Below the pieces are notes generated by a model, which did not search any database, was not told the origin of the DNA, and saw nothing but the letters and a program-made list of their open reading frames with translations. From assembly GCA_013407085.1 (NCBI GenBank), contig JACCGJ010001750.1, positions 23,865 to 87,864 of the forward strand: a stretch of 64,000 nt of DNA. The letters are read 5' to 3'. Within the stretch, counting starts at the first letter, position 1. Each line of letters starts with the position of its first letter. This document shows, piece by piece, positions 1-11,000 of this stretch. The DNA comes from Atriophallophorus winterbourni (lineage: Eukaryota; Platyhelminthes; Trematoda; Plagiorchiida; Microphallidae). Both the position numbers and the translations under genes were made by a program.

Positions 1-1275
1 ACACACTCTAGTGTTCTTGAAACATCATTTTAACGCTGGAAGTTCGACGACGCGGAATATTTATGCGATAATACCGGTCCTTCGCCCGGTTGTGACTTGT
101 TTCTTTCACACGAATAGTTGACTTTTATTCAACCTTTGCAAGGAATTTCACGTATATAGCAAAACAAAACTCTTCAGATCGTGCACAACTCGTAGAACTA
201 CTGAAAACACAATCGATACCACACAGTACCGTTAACTGGACATGCAGATACTTTATAGGTGGATCTCAATACGCTAAAATCAATGGAATAATAATAATGG
301 AATATATATATATATATATATATATTGCCCTCTCGAACATCACTATATCATCGTTCCTTCGCTCCCTTCGTCTCAAAATATCTCTGTCCAAAGGATGTAG
401 ACAACGAAAAACTTAAGGAAACATTTAACTCGTTGATATTTTGTAATTATGTATTAAACAATAATGTAAAGTTAAAATTTCGATTATTCTCGACTTCTTT
501 CTCAACATCCCCGTTACGAATTCTGTTCCGGTTCAATTACAATACTTAGCATCTTCGAACCAACCACAAAAAGTTACACCAGAAAATGCATGTTCAATCG
601 TTTGATATTTCTAAACGCGATACAAAAATGTCTGAATCCTTTTCATAAGTCAGCTGGTTTTGATCATCGGATCAATGCAGGAAGAATAGTTTTAGTCTAA
701 TTATTAGAAACCACGAATTGATCACGATTCTACTAAAGTTTAGCAATGCAAACCTCCAGACGAGCGATGCCACACAGAATGCTGCAGCTCACGATATTTT
801 TAGAGCACGCGATTTTGTTTACGTGCCACGTGGAGGTGCTCACGTTGTCGCATTCGCGTTAAACATTTCGACCGTCACTCCACTGTCGAGATCAGGGTAA
901 ATAAACTTTCGGCGATCGATCGAGCTAGCTCGGTGTTCAGAAACAATCGAAATGATTTGTTCAATCCAGGGATTGGTTCACTCGTATTCGAACAAAGTAA
1001 GAAAAAAGAATTTCACTGTTGCGTAACAATTAAATTTGGATCTCTTAATTAGGTTTCCGCAACACAAAAATTAGCATTCAGTGTTGATGTGCTAATGCGG
1101 TCCACAATGGTTAGCCAACACAAAGGCCACAAATCTAATCTTGTTATTTCTATTACAATTAAAGCACGGAGTACTATATTTCGGCTAATAAGAAACCGAG
1201 TACGAAGATGATTAATGACGAACAGCGGGGCAAATGCAATGAATAGACAAAACGCTCGCGATTCACATCGACATA
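1..1275. other. No gene recognised
   Basis: AT-rich sequence with stop codons in all frames apart from short chance frames. A (TA)n microsatellite lies at 304-326. The last coding exon of the RASEF-like gene could lie here or further left, but none could be defended. Confidence 0.5.
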
Positions 1276-1279
1276 CGTT

Positions 1280-1350
1280 CAACCGATGATGTAATCTAGC
1301 CTGATGGAGAAGCTTGCTGAACAAACAACACGAACTCGGTGAACGCCATT
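1280..1350 (+). repeat. Diverged single arm of the fold-back repeat seen at 48.0 kb
   Basis: The words GATGATGTAATCTAGCCTGATG and, after it, AACAACACGAACTCGGTGAAC follow the same order and spacing as the right arm of the inverted repeat at 47999-48166, with about 70-80% agreement by eye. Only one arm is recognisable. Confidence 0.5.
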
Positions 1351-2014
1351 TGAACAAGAATCACTGAATAATATAAAAAAGGCTATACGTAGAGGCTTGG
1401 TTTCGGATCTCGCTCTATTATTGCTGCCATAGGAACTTATCGAGGTGGTTGACATAAACACTTACAGCACTTCTCACTTTTACATGACAGACAACGCCGT
1501 TGCATTTCTACTACTTGACCTGCCTTCAATTCTGCCATTTAATACTGCATACTCGTCAAAGTAGAATCTCTCTTCTCAAATTTTGTGTGTGTGCAAAATG
1601 TACGCGGCAGGATTGTATATGTGGCGATCTTGAACCAGATCCAGTAGCTTAATGATGAAATGTTGAGTCGTTAATGATCAGTGACTCATTTTCATCGACC
1701 TTTTATAAATGTGTGGTTTGATACAAAAAAATCAATATCAGCTCAAAAATCAATATTCGCACTAAAACGTCCTGGGTGGAACCGTAATTACATATAAACC
1801 CTTACCTTATAGCACCACGAATTCTAATTAATGATGCACCATAATATAAAGTGAATACCAACAAATGCTAAATGTCGGATCTAAACATATCTGTTTGGCA
1901 GTAAGGTTTAGTTTCCACAAGATTAAGGAATTTGTCTTGTTAAATGATTATTCTACATACCGAAATGTTAGGTCAAACCTGTGGCTATTGACAAAGATTT
2001 TTGACTTAAATTTG

Positions 2015-2745
2015 AATCGCTATCGGATGATCAAAATTCTTGTGATGTTTACGGAAGATAGAACGATGATTGCCTACTCTCAAGAGCAGAGCGATTCAAT
2101 AACTGATTGCTTTACTTCGGGATGACAATCATCATGAAAACTGTCAGCTGGAGTTGGTAATAACTTCACGTATCTTGGTTCAACTATTACAGACAACCTT
2201 TAGCTAAATAACGATATTGATAAGCTGATTGGTAGTGCTCTGCCATCTTGTACCGTTTAATAATTTAGGCCTGTGACAAAACTAAAGCTAACCGCGGAGA
2301 CAAAAGCGATGGATTAGACCGCATATGTACCAAATATTTTACTGTATGATAGTGAAACTGGGAGTACCTGCGCAACACACGAACGGGAGCTGATTAATTT
2401 CCATTTGCGGAGCATCTGTTGCATCTTGAACATATCATGATTGGACAAAGTAACAAATGCAGTGGGGCTTTCTAAAGCTGGTCAAAATAGCATGACCACT
2501 CTATTGCGACAGTGCTGCCGCGTATGCAAGAAAAAGGTCGTATTCCAAAACACCTAGCCTATTTAAATTTGAAATTATGACATCTATATTTGAGCAGCCT
2601 GTACATGTGGTAGAAATACATTTACCAACGAGATATGAAAACTATTGACATTGATGCGAGGTGTTAAGAAGAGCTTGCACTCGACAGCTTACTGTGTGAA
2701 GCGTCTCTTCTAGCGGAGGTAGATCAGTTACTTAAGTCGGTTTCT
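2015..2745 (+). mobile_element. Decayed RTE-like family A reverse transcriptase fragment
   Basis: In several frames the plus strand shows NCQLELVNNFTYLGSTITDN, then KLKLTAETKA, ILLYDSETGS, HERELINFHLRSICCIL, LDKVTNAVGLSKAGQ and finally EELALDSLLCEASLLAEVDQ. These follow the order of the RT thumb and C-terminal region of the better copy at 8.5-11.4 kb. Many stops and frameshifts make it non-functional. Confidence 0.78.
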
Positions 2746-2749
2746 GAAA

Positions 2750-5700
2750 GTTTATCATGCTGACCGTGCGCAGCTACCATCAAACAACCGAGTAGCGTTA
2801 ATCACTGTGAACCCTGCGAGAGATATTTTTACTCCTAAATCAAAACTGTAAGGCGCTATTGAGCAGAAGATCATGATACGTCTACGATATGTAACTATTA
2901 TCGAGCTTGAATGAAGGAGGCCAACAATAACTTCCACACTCAAATTCGATTACTGAAGGTATACAGCCTTTTCCACGAGGCCTATAGTTAGATTGTTATT
3001 CTTGGTCCGAATAGGCTTTAAACTAATTACAACAGTGAAAGTGAGGTTCATGAGTTGGTATTGCCACAAAGTCGCGTACATCGCACTCCAGCATCTAATG
3101 TTCTGTAGATCCAAGTGAACAGAATTTTAGTTCAAACCTACTATTCGGTACGTTTCTTTCACATTTTTAAATTTACTGGAACGGCTGCGATACCCCCAGT
3201 TACTGCGGTCAATTCAGCGCATCAAAGCTTCTTCAAATTTCGTGATTCTGTGAAGCATCACCTGGTGCCGCTAAATGGACTGTAGGCTTAGTGGCATGTG
3301 GTGTTTGATCACCCAGGTTTGTGAGTTTGATCAACATGAACAACACATGTCGTCGCAGAGACACAACATTTCGATACATTCAATTCACAATCGATCGGTA
3401 TACCACCCATGTCACAGCAAAAAGCTACAAGTCGCACAGAATGCATACCATATTTCGTATACTGCCAACAATTTAATGTGAAAACTGAACAACAATGTGA
3501 GTGAATTTAAGATGTCAACAATAAGAACGTTTAGGGAGTATAAACCATATAACTATGGGGTCTTCACGAGTGTAACGGTTTAACTACCCACGAATCATGA
3601 CCCAGTGAAGAGAACATGTGCTTCTCGCATTTGTTATCGTTTCATAATGACTAAATACGCGCTTCTAGCAGCCGGCCTGAAAGCTAATTCCACGACCGAT
3701 TTCTGGTTAATAAAACTATATCGGGGAGATTAAAGAACATTTTGCTGCATTTTCACAATGCCCGTGACAAATGGTACATGAGAATATCAATTGATGGTGG
3801 TGCGTTTGCCATCCTCGTTCGGGCGGCGGTTGTACTACTCATGAAGACTAACAAGAGCGCTGGCCAAGTACGGTATCTCAATGATTCGCTGACGTGATGT
3901 ACTTTGAGGGATATTGTTTGAAATCTCCGCATTTGTTTAATACAAATATCCAACAGTAATTTTTTCAGTAGAATAAAGTGATGGTTGATGACAGTTGACA
4001 CCAATTCAGTGATTCTTAAAGAGAATTCATCAGATCAATTTACATGATACGTTACAGAAACGCAAGAGCCTTTAAATGATATACGCAATCAAGGCTGCTT
4101 GCATTCAAGGTCTAAGAGTAAAGAGATTTTGGCTTATCATTGAAATATGACGCAGCTATATTAGTCTACATTCATTTAATTTACGCTCAGCGTATGTAAG
4201 TGAACTGGAAATTATTTAGATATTTTAATTATATATAGCGAAACAAGCTGATTTACAGCATAGTAAAACAGGATCCATACATCATTCTACACGTTACAGT
4301 AATTAATGCGGACGCGAAATCCGATAATGACTATCTAATGCAGGAATATTACATCACATCTATGTGAACCGGAATGAAGAATTTTGGCTGAATCTTTGAT
4401 GAAGTCATCAAGCTGGTCTCACTGTTGTTTACAACAAATTTTCATGGTTTAGTACGAATATCTTTCCTTGTATTGACAAAGAATTTTTGTTTATTATTAA
4501 GTTTTGAACGATATATTCGACCCGAATTTATTTCCGAATAAACAAGCCATCAGCACCATCCACCACCAAAATCTAGCTGGTTTATTAGATTTGGATCAGA
4601 TTTCGAATTTCGCGCATGAAGTTTGTGCAATCAGACTAGCATTTATTGGTAATGTTAGAACGCACGTTTTTCTAAAAAAATCCGATCGACACAAATAAGA
4701 TAAGATATGCAAATGAATGATAATGAGTCATTCGGACAACGTAGAATTGATAAAATGCGTATAATTTAGCAAAGTGGGAGAAAAAATCTCCTCTAATTCA
4801 CGGTAAAGGAAGAATTAGAGTTAAACAAATGAAAGACAATATTAAGAAATTCCGCACAATCAATGAAAATTTACAAGTGCAAAACAGTATAACATTTGGT
4901 TTGAAATGAACTAAATGTTACAACAAGATAATTTGGGTTTTGCTGGCTTTCGATTCAACTGGACTGTGGCCATTTGTTTATCTTCGTTCAATTTCATTTG
5001 GCTGTAAATTTTGCAAGTGTTTGTTTATAAAATACTACTAACCAGTAGTCAGCAGTCAATTTATTTGTGAAAATTTGTTTTTTTCAATAACAATCGGAGA
5101 AACTTAATGTGGAACGAACAACTCTGGTTGCTGTGTATCACTTCACTTACGTATACAACATTAAATAATTTGTCCTAGCCTTTTTCATTACCACTTTAAA
5201 ATCAATCCTGATTTTCCATCAGATTTATCAACATTTTTTATCAATATTTGGAATTCGCAACGGTGATCCGATAACGCATTTTCCTACTGCAACACGTGAT
5301 TTTAAAATAATATCGTTCAATTTATTAAACATCTCTTCTTTAAATTTTTTTATAGAACTGTGTTTCGTACACCTAAGGAACACAGTTTATTTTGTCATTT
5401 AGATGTACCGAGCTCTCGGTGGAGCCGACAGTATTGCATCTGATTGATACTTTGCATAACCGTTTTCAATTCAATTCAATTTAATGGTCTGAAAAGCATA
5501 TACCTTTACAAAAACTATAAAATAATATGGGAATTACGAATAACATAGGTTTTAAAAATGGGATTTGTTTGCTTACTGTGCCCGAAGGCACGAACATGCG
5601 CCAAAATGAGCCGCAGTAAATCTGGCATTGGTTTACATGATATGTGGTTTTTATTGATAAAGTCAATGATCCATTTAAAGCCAGCGAACGGAAAATACCG

Positions 5701-6595
5701 CAAGAGTGGTGTCAAGTTTACTATCAAATATTGATAAATTAAATACGCATGTGAATATGACATGACTTTGAAGCCATTGTTGAAAAGGGCTGGTAAAACG
5801 AACCATTTTATTCAAATACGGAGGCACAGTATGATTCCTTGTCACAGGCTGAAACAAGCCTTTACTAACAGTGGAGATGCCGGGAAAACAATGAATTATA
5901 TGACAAGGTTTTGTATACGATGGCGTCTAGACGGATGACAAAACCATCACAATTTGTATCCCTTTGAAGATCTCTTCGAACCCTATCTATCAGTGCTTGA
6001 ATGAAATAGTTTGTTTAACAGTTTTACACTGTTGTCACAAGCGCTAATATAGCTGTTGCCACTTTACGAAGGCAAACAGTGAGAGACCTGTTTGAGAGAT
6101 TGATGGCGGTGTGTGTGTGTGAGCAACAACAAGAGTCTGAGATTAAGTTTGCATTAAGAATAAATATTCTTCTGTAGTAACTTAAAAAACATTAAATCAC
6201 GCGACTGCCTATTAAGTAGCGACTAATTACATTCATATTTAATGATTCAGGGAATAATTCCACGCATATATATATATATATATAGTATCATTTGAACGTC
6301 CAGTTTATTTATCACATTACGTAGAGATTCTATGTGGTGTCAAAATAAAGCCTATAATGCGAAATATACGACGAAACTGAGCCGAAGCTTTGACGCATGT
6401 TAGAAACGACACAGGGAATTCGATTTTGTGATCCTTTACGTTACACATTGCCTTTGGCATACAGTAAAAATAGAAAACAGTGAAAGCAACCGATAAAATG
6501 ACCACGTGATCGCGACGCAACTCTGGAATTTAAATATTGCGACAATCTTCTCATGGATTGCTTGGAATGTGTTTGAGACCGATTGTGTAGTCATA
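2750..6595. other. No gene recognised; a (TA)n tract at 6268-6284
   Basis: Only short chance frames. No domain, splice-bounded coding segment or obvious repeat was recognised, apart from the TA tract and a (TG)n run near 6110-6121. The stretch 6560-6600 resembles 34770-34800 (shared words such as GGGACCGATCGTGTATTCATAATGC-like), an unnamed diverged repeat. Confidence 0.45.
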
Positions 6596-6599
6596 ATGC

Positions 6600-7438
6600 A
6601 ATCGGCCAGGGCAGATTTCGGGTAACGTTTCGAATCTGACACAGAAGCTTAATCAGACCAAGGGTGATAGTCAGGGCACTGAACATGACTAAGTTATATT
6701 TCGCCCACCACCACTGCGGTGACCTCGCAGTTAAGCTAATTATAATAGGCATAGCATACAACTTACACAGGTAAGCTCAGCATCAGTGGTCAAACTTCAT
6801 AATACGGTTTGAATTTACGTCAGTTTGATACAAATGAACACGGTCAAGCTCGGATAACACAGACTGTGTTGAAGTGGATCATTAACCGAGTTAAGCAATA
6901 GGTTGTATACGGAAACCGCTGTTAAATAAGGTTCGTACAACGAACCACGATTTTTTTTATACTTGTTTACTGTAACGAGGTTTACTTGAGCTAGTCTTTA
7001 CTGCCTCCACCGATGACGGTAAAAAGCGAGCAACCCGTTGTGGAATGTAAGCGTGAGGGATGTGAGCACTGCATACATAGCTATTTTCGAATCTTGAGCG
7101 CTTGACCAGGACTCTGTAGTTGAACATCGTGATTCACAAACACATCCTATTCAACCATCTAACATTGCTTAACCCCGTTAGTTATACACTTTTACACATG
7201 TGAGGCAGTGTCAACTGAGCTTGATTGTGTTGACTTGTATCAAACTGATGTGAATGCACACCATACTAGGAAAATCGACCACTAATCCTAGTCTTGCCCA
7301 CATGACTTGACAATCATCTAGGCTTAAGATAGGCTATGCTGCATAGTCATGTTCCATGTTATGACTATCACCCTTAGTCTGACAACGCTTGTGTGTCGGA
7401 TGCGAAACGTTGCCCGAAAACTGTTCTAACCTAATGCG
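6600..7438. repeat. Inverted-repeat element (arms about 6600-6875 and 7203-7438) around a hammerhead-type unit
   Basis: Left-arm words TTTCGGGTAACGTTTCG, CAAGGGTGATAGTC, GAACATGACTA and CAGTTTGATACAA recur in the same order, reverse-complemented, on the right (TTTTCGGGCAACGTTTCGC, TAAGGGTGATAGTC, GAACATGACTA, CAGTTTGATACAAG). The arms are imperfect, about 240-275 bp each. The interior of about 330 bp contains a degraded copy of the hammerhead-type repeat. No transposase is present, so this is a non-autonomous fold-back or MITE-like element, or two inverted copies of one repeat. Confidence 0.6.
7005..7046 (+). ncRNA. Degraded hammerhead-like motif
   Basis: CTCCAC stands before CGATGA (core C-U lost), then the stem II/loop region, AGCAAC in place of GAAAC, and TTGTGGAATG. 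Stem I (CCAC with GTGG) is preserved but the catalytic core is mutated. It is placed in the family because the flanks (GGATGTGAGCAC, CTTGAGCGCTTGACCAGG, GAACATCGTG) match the other copies. Confidence 0.4.
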
Positions 7439-7479
7439 TTAAAATTTATTCGTTTCACAAGAATTGTTTTAAACATCTG

Positions 7480-7690
7480 AGATAATTCCACTGTTGAATA
7501 TGGTTCCTACAAAGAGCCACGATGGTCAAACATATAATCAAAAAGTGATTCCTGGTCAAACGCTCAAGGTGTTTATGAACGACCAATATATTCTTGTGCA
7601 CATATCCCAGTCCCTGACATACCAAAACCGGTTTATGGCTTTTTTGCCCTCATTAGGTGGAGACCGTAAGATAAGTGCATCGAGCGCTTA
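7480..7690 (-). repeat. Hammerhead-type repeat unit, minus orientation
   Basis: Read on the minus strand, the unit has a CTCCAC stem I strand, CTAATGA (one core change), a GGGC / GCCA stem II around an A-rich loop, TAAACCGGT and TTTTGG (7620-7662). The flanks CTTGAGCGTTTGACCAGG-like and ACCATCGTGGCTC-like match the unit at 40.8-41.0 kb. The core is inactive (G5 and G12 replaced). Confidence 0.5.
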
Positions 7691-7699
7691 GCAAGGAAT

Positions 7700-7905
7700 C
7701 ACTTTGCGATTCTATATTTGAATATCGTGGTACTTTTTAGGAACCCATACTCAACAGTGGCATTAACGTTTACCACTTTATCACTGTTTCAAGATCACTG
7801 AACGTGATCTTACAATCTCCACCTGATGAGGGCGAACAGTTAGAAAACGATTGTGGAGTGTAAGTGAAGACGATGTGAGCACCACAATAAACTAAAATTA
7901 TTTTT
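7700..7905 (+). repeat. Hammerhead-type repeat unit, plus orientation
   Basis: Runs from GAATATCGTGGTAC through AACAGTGGCATTAACG and CACTGTTTCAAG to the motif at 7817-7858 and GATGTGAGCACC. The same ordered blocks occur near 40.8-41.07 kb and 49.9 kb. A perfect 8-bp hairpin (AAGATCAC / GTGATCTT) lies just before the motif. Confidence 0.55.
7817..7858 (+). ncRNA. Candidate hammerhead ribozyme motif (core intact)
   Basis: In order: CTCCAC, CTGATGA, a 13-nt stem II segment (GGGC, GAACA, GTTA), GAAAA, CGATT, GTGGAG. The stem I strands CTCCAC and GTGGAG are perfectly complementary (6 bp). CUGAUGA and GAA are the invariant core of hammerhead ribozymes, and UU before GTGGAG fits the U-H cleavage position. 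Stem II is weak (one C-G, two G-U, one mismatch), and the stem III palindrome seen in other copies (ACCGGU) is lost here. Activity of this copy is doubtful, but the ancestry looks clear. Confidence 0.5.
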
Positions 7906-7964
7906 TGTTACTATGGCACTCAGCCACACGAAGAACAGAACCTAACATGTTTCGCATCACTTAC

Positions 7965-8041
7965 CCAGCAAGCATTCGCACCGCTTCGTCGACATTCTCT
8001 GCCGTTGGGATGCTCGTCTCGATGAACATCACTCCATGGGA
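7965..8041 (-). CDS. RASEF: RASEF-like exon 14: G5 box and last helix
   Basis: 77 nt with acceptor GTCCC-adjacent TTTATTTAG and donor GTAAGT. The product SHGVMFIETSIPTAENV is followed by DEAVRMLAG. It lines up with the Y-G-ALFCETSAKDGSNI part of RASEF, so this is the G5 loop and alpha-5. ETSIP replaces the usual ETSAK. The exon ends in phase 2, so at least one more exon must follow, to the left of 7965 or beyond the window. Confidence 0.85.
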
Positions 8042-11000
8042 CTAAATAAAGGATGAAATGCTTTAAATGGATAAAAAATGCGACTTTTTTCATTATCATA
8101 CGATGTAAACTCTGGTGCACATAACAAACTAGCGAGATTCATACCAACAATCTTTGTGTTATCATTTCAGACAATCATACTTGGACACATGCTTTCCCTG
8201 CAATACACACTAAGGATTCTAGGCTTCTAAACGCATTTCGCTTTGATCACTTGGCTTTAAGCCTAAGTTGACTTCTTGTACACTTAACCCAATCGTTTGT
8301 TCTGTTCACCAAATAGCTTTAGAACAATTCTCTCAAACGTTTTGTGCTAATCAAACGTTATATAAAAATCATTTGACGCGCAAGCTTCCTTTTTAATGAA
8401 GACATACTAGAAAAAGTCTGGAAACCGAATTTTTCTTCACGTGATCATGCAATCAATGTGATCATCATGGATACATAAAAAAACGTCAATATTCATCACA
8501 GTCTCGATCCACACATAACATATTGACATCTTGTTGTTGGCCTCCTTCGGTAAATGTCGACCACGAATGTACATCAAAATCGCATGAATTTATCACGTTA
8601 ACACAGCTTTTTAAATAACTAAACGGTCCGATTCGGGAGGAACTATGTCTACCGCATCTGTTGCAACCATAGGCAGTACTCGGTCGATCGGCGTCAAGTG
8701 AACGCCGGTAGCGTGATACACGTTCAGAAGCCGAGAGCTGTATCCGCTCTTTAACAACTTGCATACGACGCTTTACACAGTGCCTCCAATGTGAGAGGTC
8801 AAGAGCAAGTTCTTCCCAACTCGCGGGCTCAATGCCAAGAACTTTCGTATCTCTTATGCAAACATCTTTGCACCGTAAGTACAGTCTGCCTAATGGTCGA
8901 CTTCCTGATTGCAACTCACCATAGAGTAGATCTTTCGGAATACGAACATTTCCCATTATATAGACGTGGCCAAGCATCCATGTCTTGCGTTGGTGGTTCA
9001 GGTTTCACTGCCGTACAGTAAAGCATTTAGTACGCACGCGCAGTATACCCTCATCTTTGTCTTTACAGTCAACTTGCGTTTGCCCCTAACACGAGAGTTC
9101 AATCGGGACAAAATGACAGCTGCTCTGCCAATCCGCTTATCAATCTCCGAGTCTAGCGAGAGGTTATCCGCGATGGTTAAACCAAGATATGAGAAATGAT
9201 GTACTGCTTCAAGCTGACAGTTTCCAACAGTGATGATTGGAAACGATACAATCCCATGACCAAGGACTTTGGTCTTGCTCATGCTGATTGTTCGCCCAAA
9301 TCTTTGCATGTCGACGAAAAACAGTCCATTAGCGACTGAAGGTGTTCTTGGAGTGAGCAATAAAGGCTGCATCGTCGGCAAACAGCAGGTCACGGATTAG
9401 CACATTTCGTGCCTTGGTTTGTGCTCTCAACCGATTCAGGCTGTAAAGCTTGTCACCACTTCGCGTGCGTGCCTTCTGTTCCCATCCTAAAAGCGTGCTT
9501 CAGAAGCAGAGCAAAGAGAATACCGAAATGCGTGGGAGTAAATTCTATCAGCTAAAACTTGTAGCCGGATCTGTAAGACTTTAGCAAGCAAGTTGCCTAC
9601 AACATTCGAAAGAGAGATTCCTGTGTAATTGTTGCAGTCGCCTCTCTCCCCGTTATACTTAAAAAAGCGTGATGATCTTCGTCTCCTTCTGCAATCACTG
9701 AAGAAGCAAATGGTGCAGAGGTTGTAATAATGCTACTTTACAGCATTTGATGAGCTCATGTGGAATTCCGTCGTCACCAGGACCCTTCCCATTCGCTAAG
9801 CGGTCGATTGCCCTATTAAGCTCATCAAGAGTAAAGGGAGTATCTAGATGTTCAAGGGTTGGCAACCGCTCAAGATTTTCAAGTGCATGCGGTAAGACCG
9901 TACTGTCCCTAGAGTAGAGAGAGGAGAAGCGCTCTACCCATATTTTCAACTGGTGAGTTTTGTCGACAATCGGATTACCAGATACAGACTTATTGGGAGC
10001 CGTTTTAAGTTTGTTTTGGACCAATGGTTCTCTTGATCCCATCATACATACCGTGAAAATTTTCTGTACCCGCAGCTTTTTGATACTGAAGATAATTTCA
10101 ATCCAATAGTCTTGTAGTATTTCTCGCTGCTCTTAGAAGTCGTAAGTTTTTATCTGTTGGCATACCTTTGAACTTCAAGTATGCTGACCTTTACTGGTCC
10201 AACACAGCAGTCATCTCAAAAGATTTTGTTTGGAACCAATCGCTCGTTCGAGCTTTCTTCGGACCTTAAGTGGAAAGTGCGACACGGCATATGCAGCTTT
10301 TAGCGTTTCCCATTTTTCTGAAGCCGATCCAAGTGGGGTTGTCTTGTTTAACTCAGGTGTGAAGGCATTTGCAAATCGCGCAGCTATATTAGGATTGCAC
10401 GTCTATCATTCGCTTAGCAGACAATTTTGCGTTGTGAAATCTAGTCTGGGGAAACTTCAGTTTTACACAAACCAGCGAATGGTCAGTGTAGCCGTCTGCG
10501 CTTTGCTTCGATCCGGTGAAGAGTACGCTTCCTATATTAGTGCGCCTAACAAGAATAAGAGCAAGGTGATGTCAATGCTTAGACCAAGGATGTTTCCAGG
10601 AGACTTCATTCAGTGGTTTTGTTTGAAAGAAAGTGTTACTGACACAAATACTAAACTGTGTGCACATTTCTAAAAGGCATTGTCCATTTTGATTGGTTTT
10701 AACTTCTGCGAACCTTACGAGACAGTTTCGCCGAAACTTGTAATCTGACCCAACTCTGGCATTAAAATCACCCAATACACCGTTTTTTGTGGCTCGTTGT
10801 TGAGGACTGTTTGTGAAATTTTGATAAAAAAGCGTCTTTTTCAGCAGGCGTCGCAGAGCCCTTAAACGTTGACCAACGCAATAGTAGGAGTAATGCACTT
10901 CAGATTTAGAGTCCAAATCGGCTTGCTCCCGCTGCTGCTTGGTTCTGCTGCATTTAGTAGGATGTTGCACACGGCAAACCCAGTTCCATACATATAAACA

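Noticed and set aside
3753..4004. Candidate terminal exon of the RASEF-like gene on the minus strand
   Set aside because: The frame lacks the expected helix continuation and C-terminal cysteines, and no acceptor gives the required one-base lead-in.
6060..6145. Acceptor TTAATCTCAG at about 6140 followed by a minus-strand frame, considered as the last RASEF-like exon
   Set aside because: Phase could fit but the product (Leu/Thr-rich from a CA/TG repeat) bears no resemblance to a Rab tail.
10230..10673. 147-codon plus-strand frame
   Set aside because: Antisense to the family A endonuclease region; no domain of its own.
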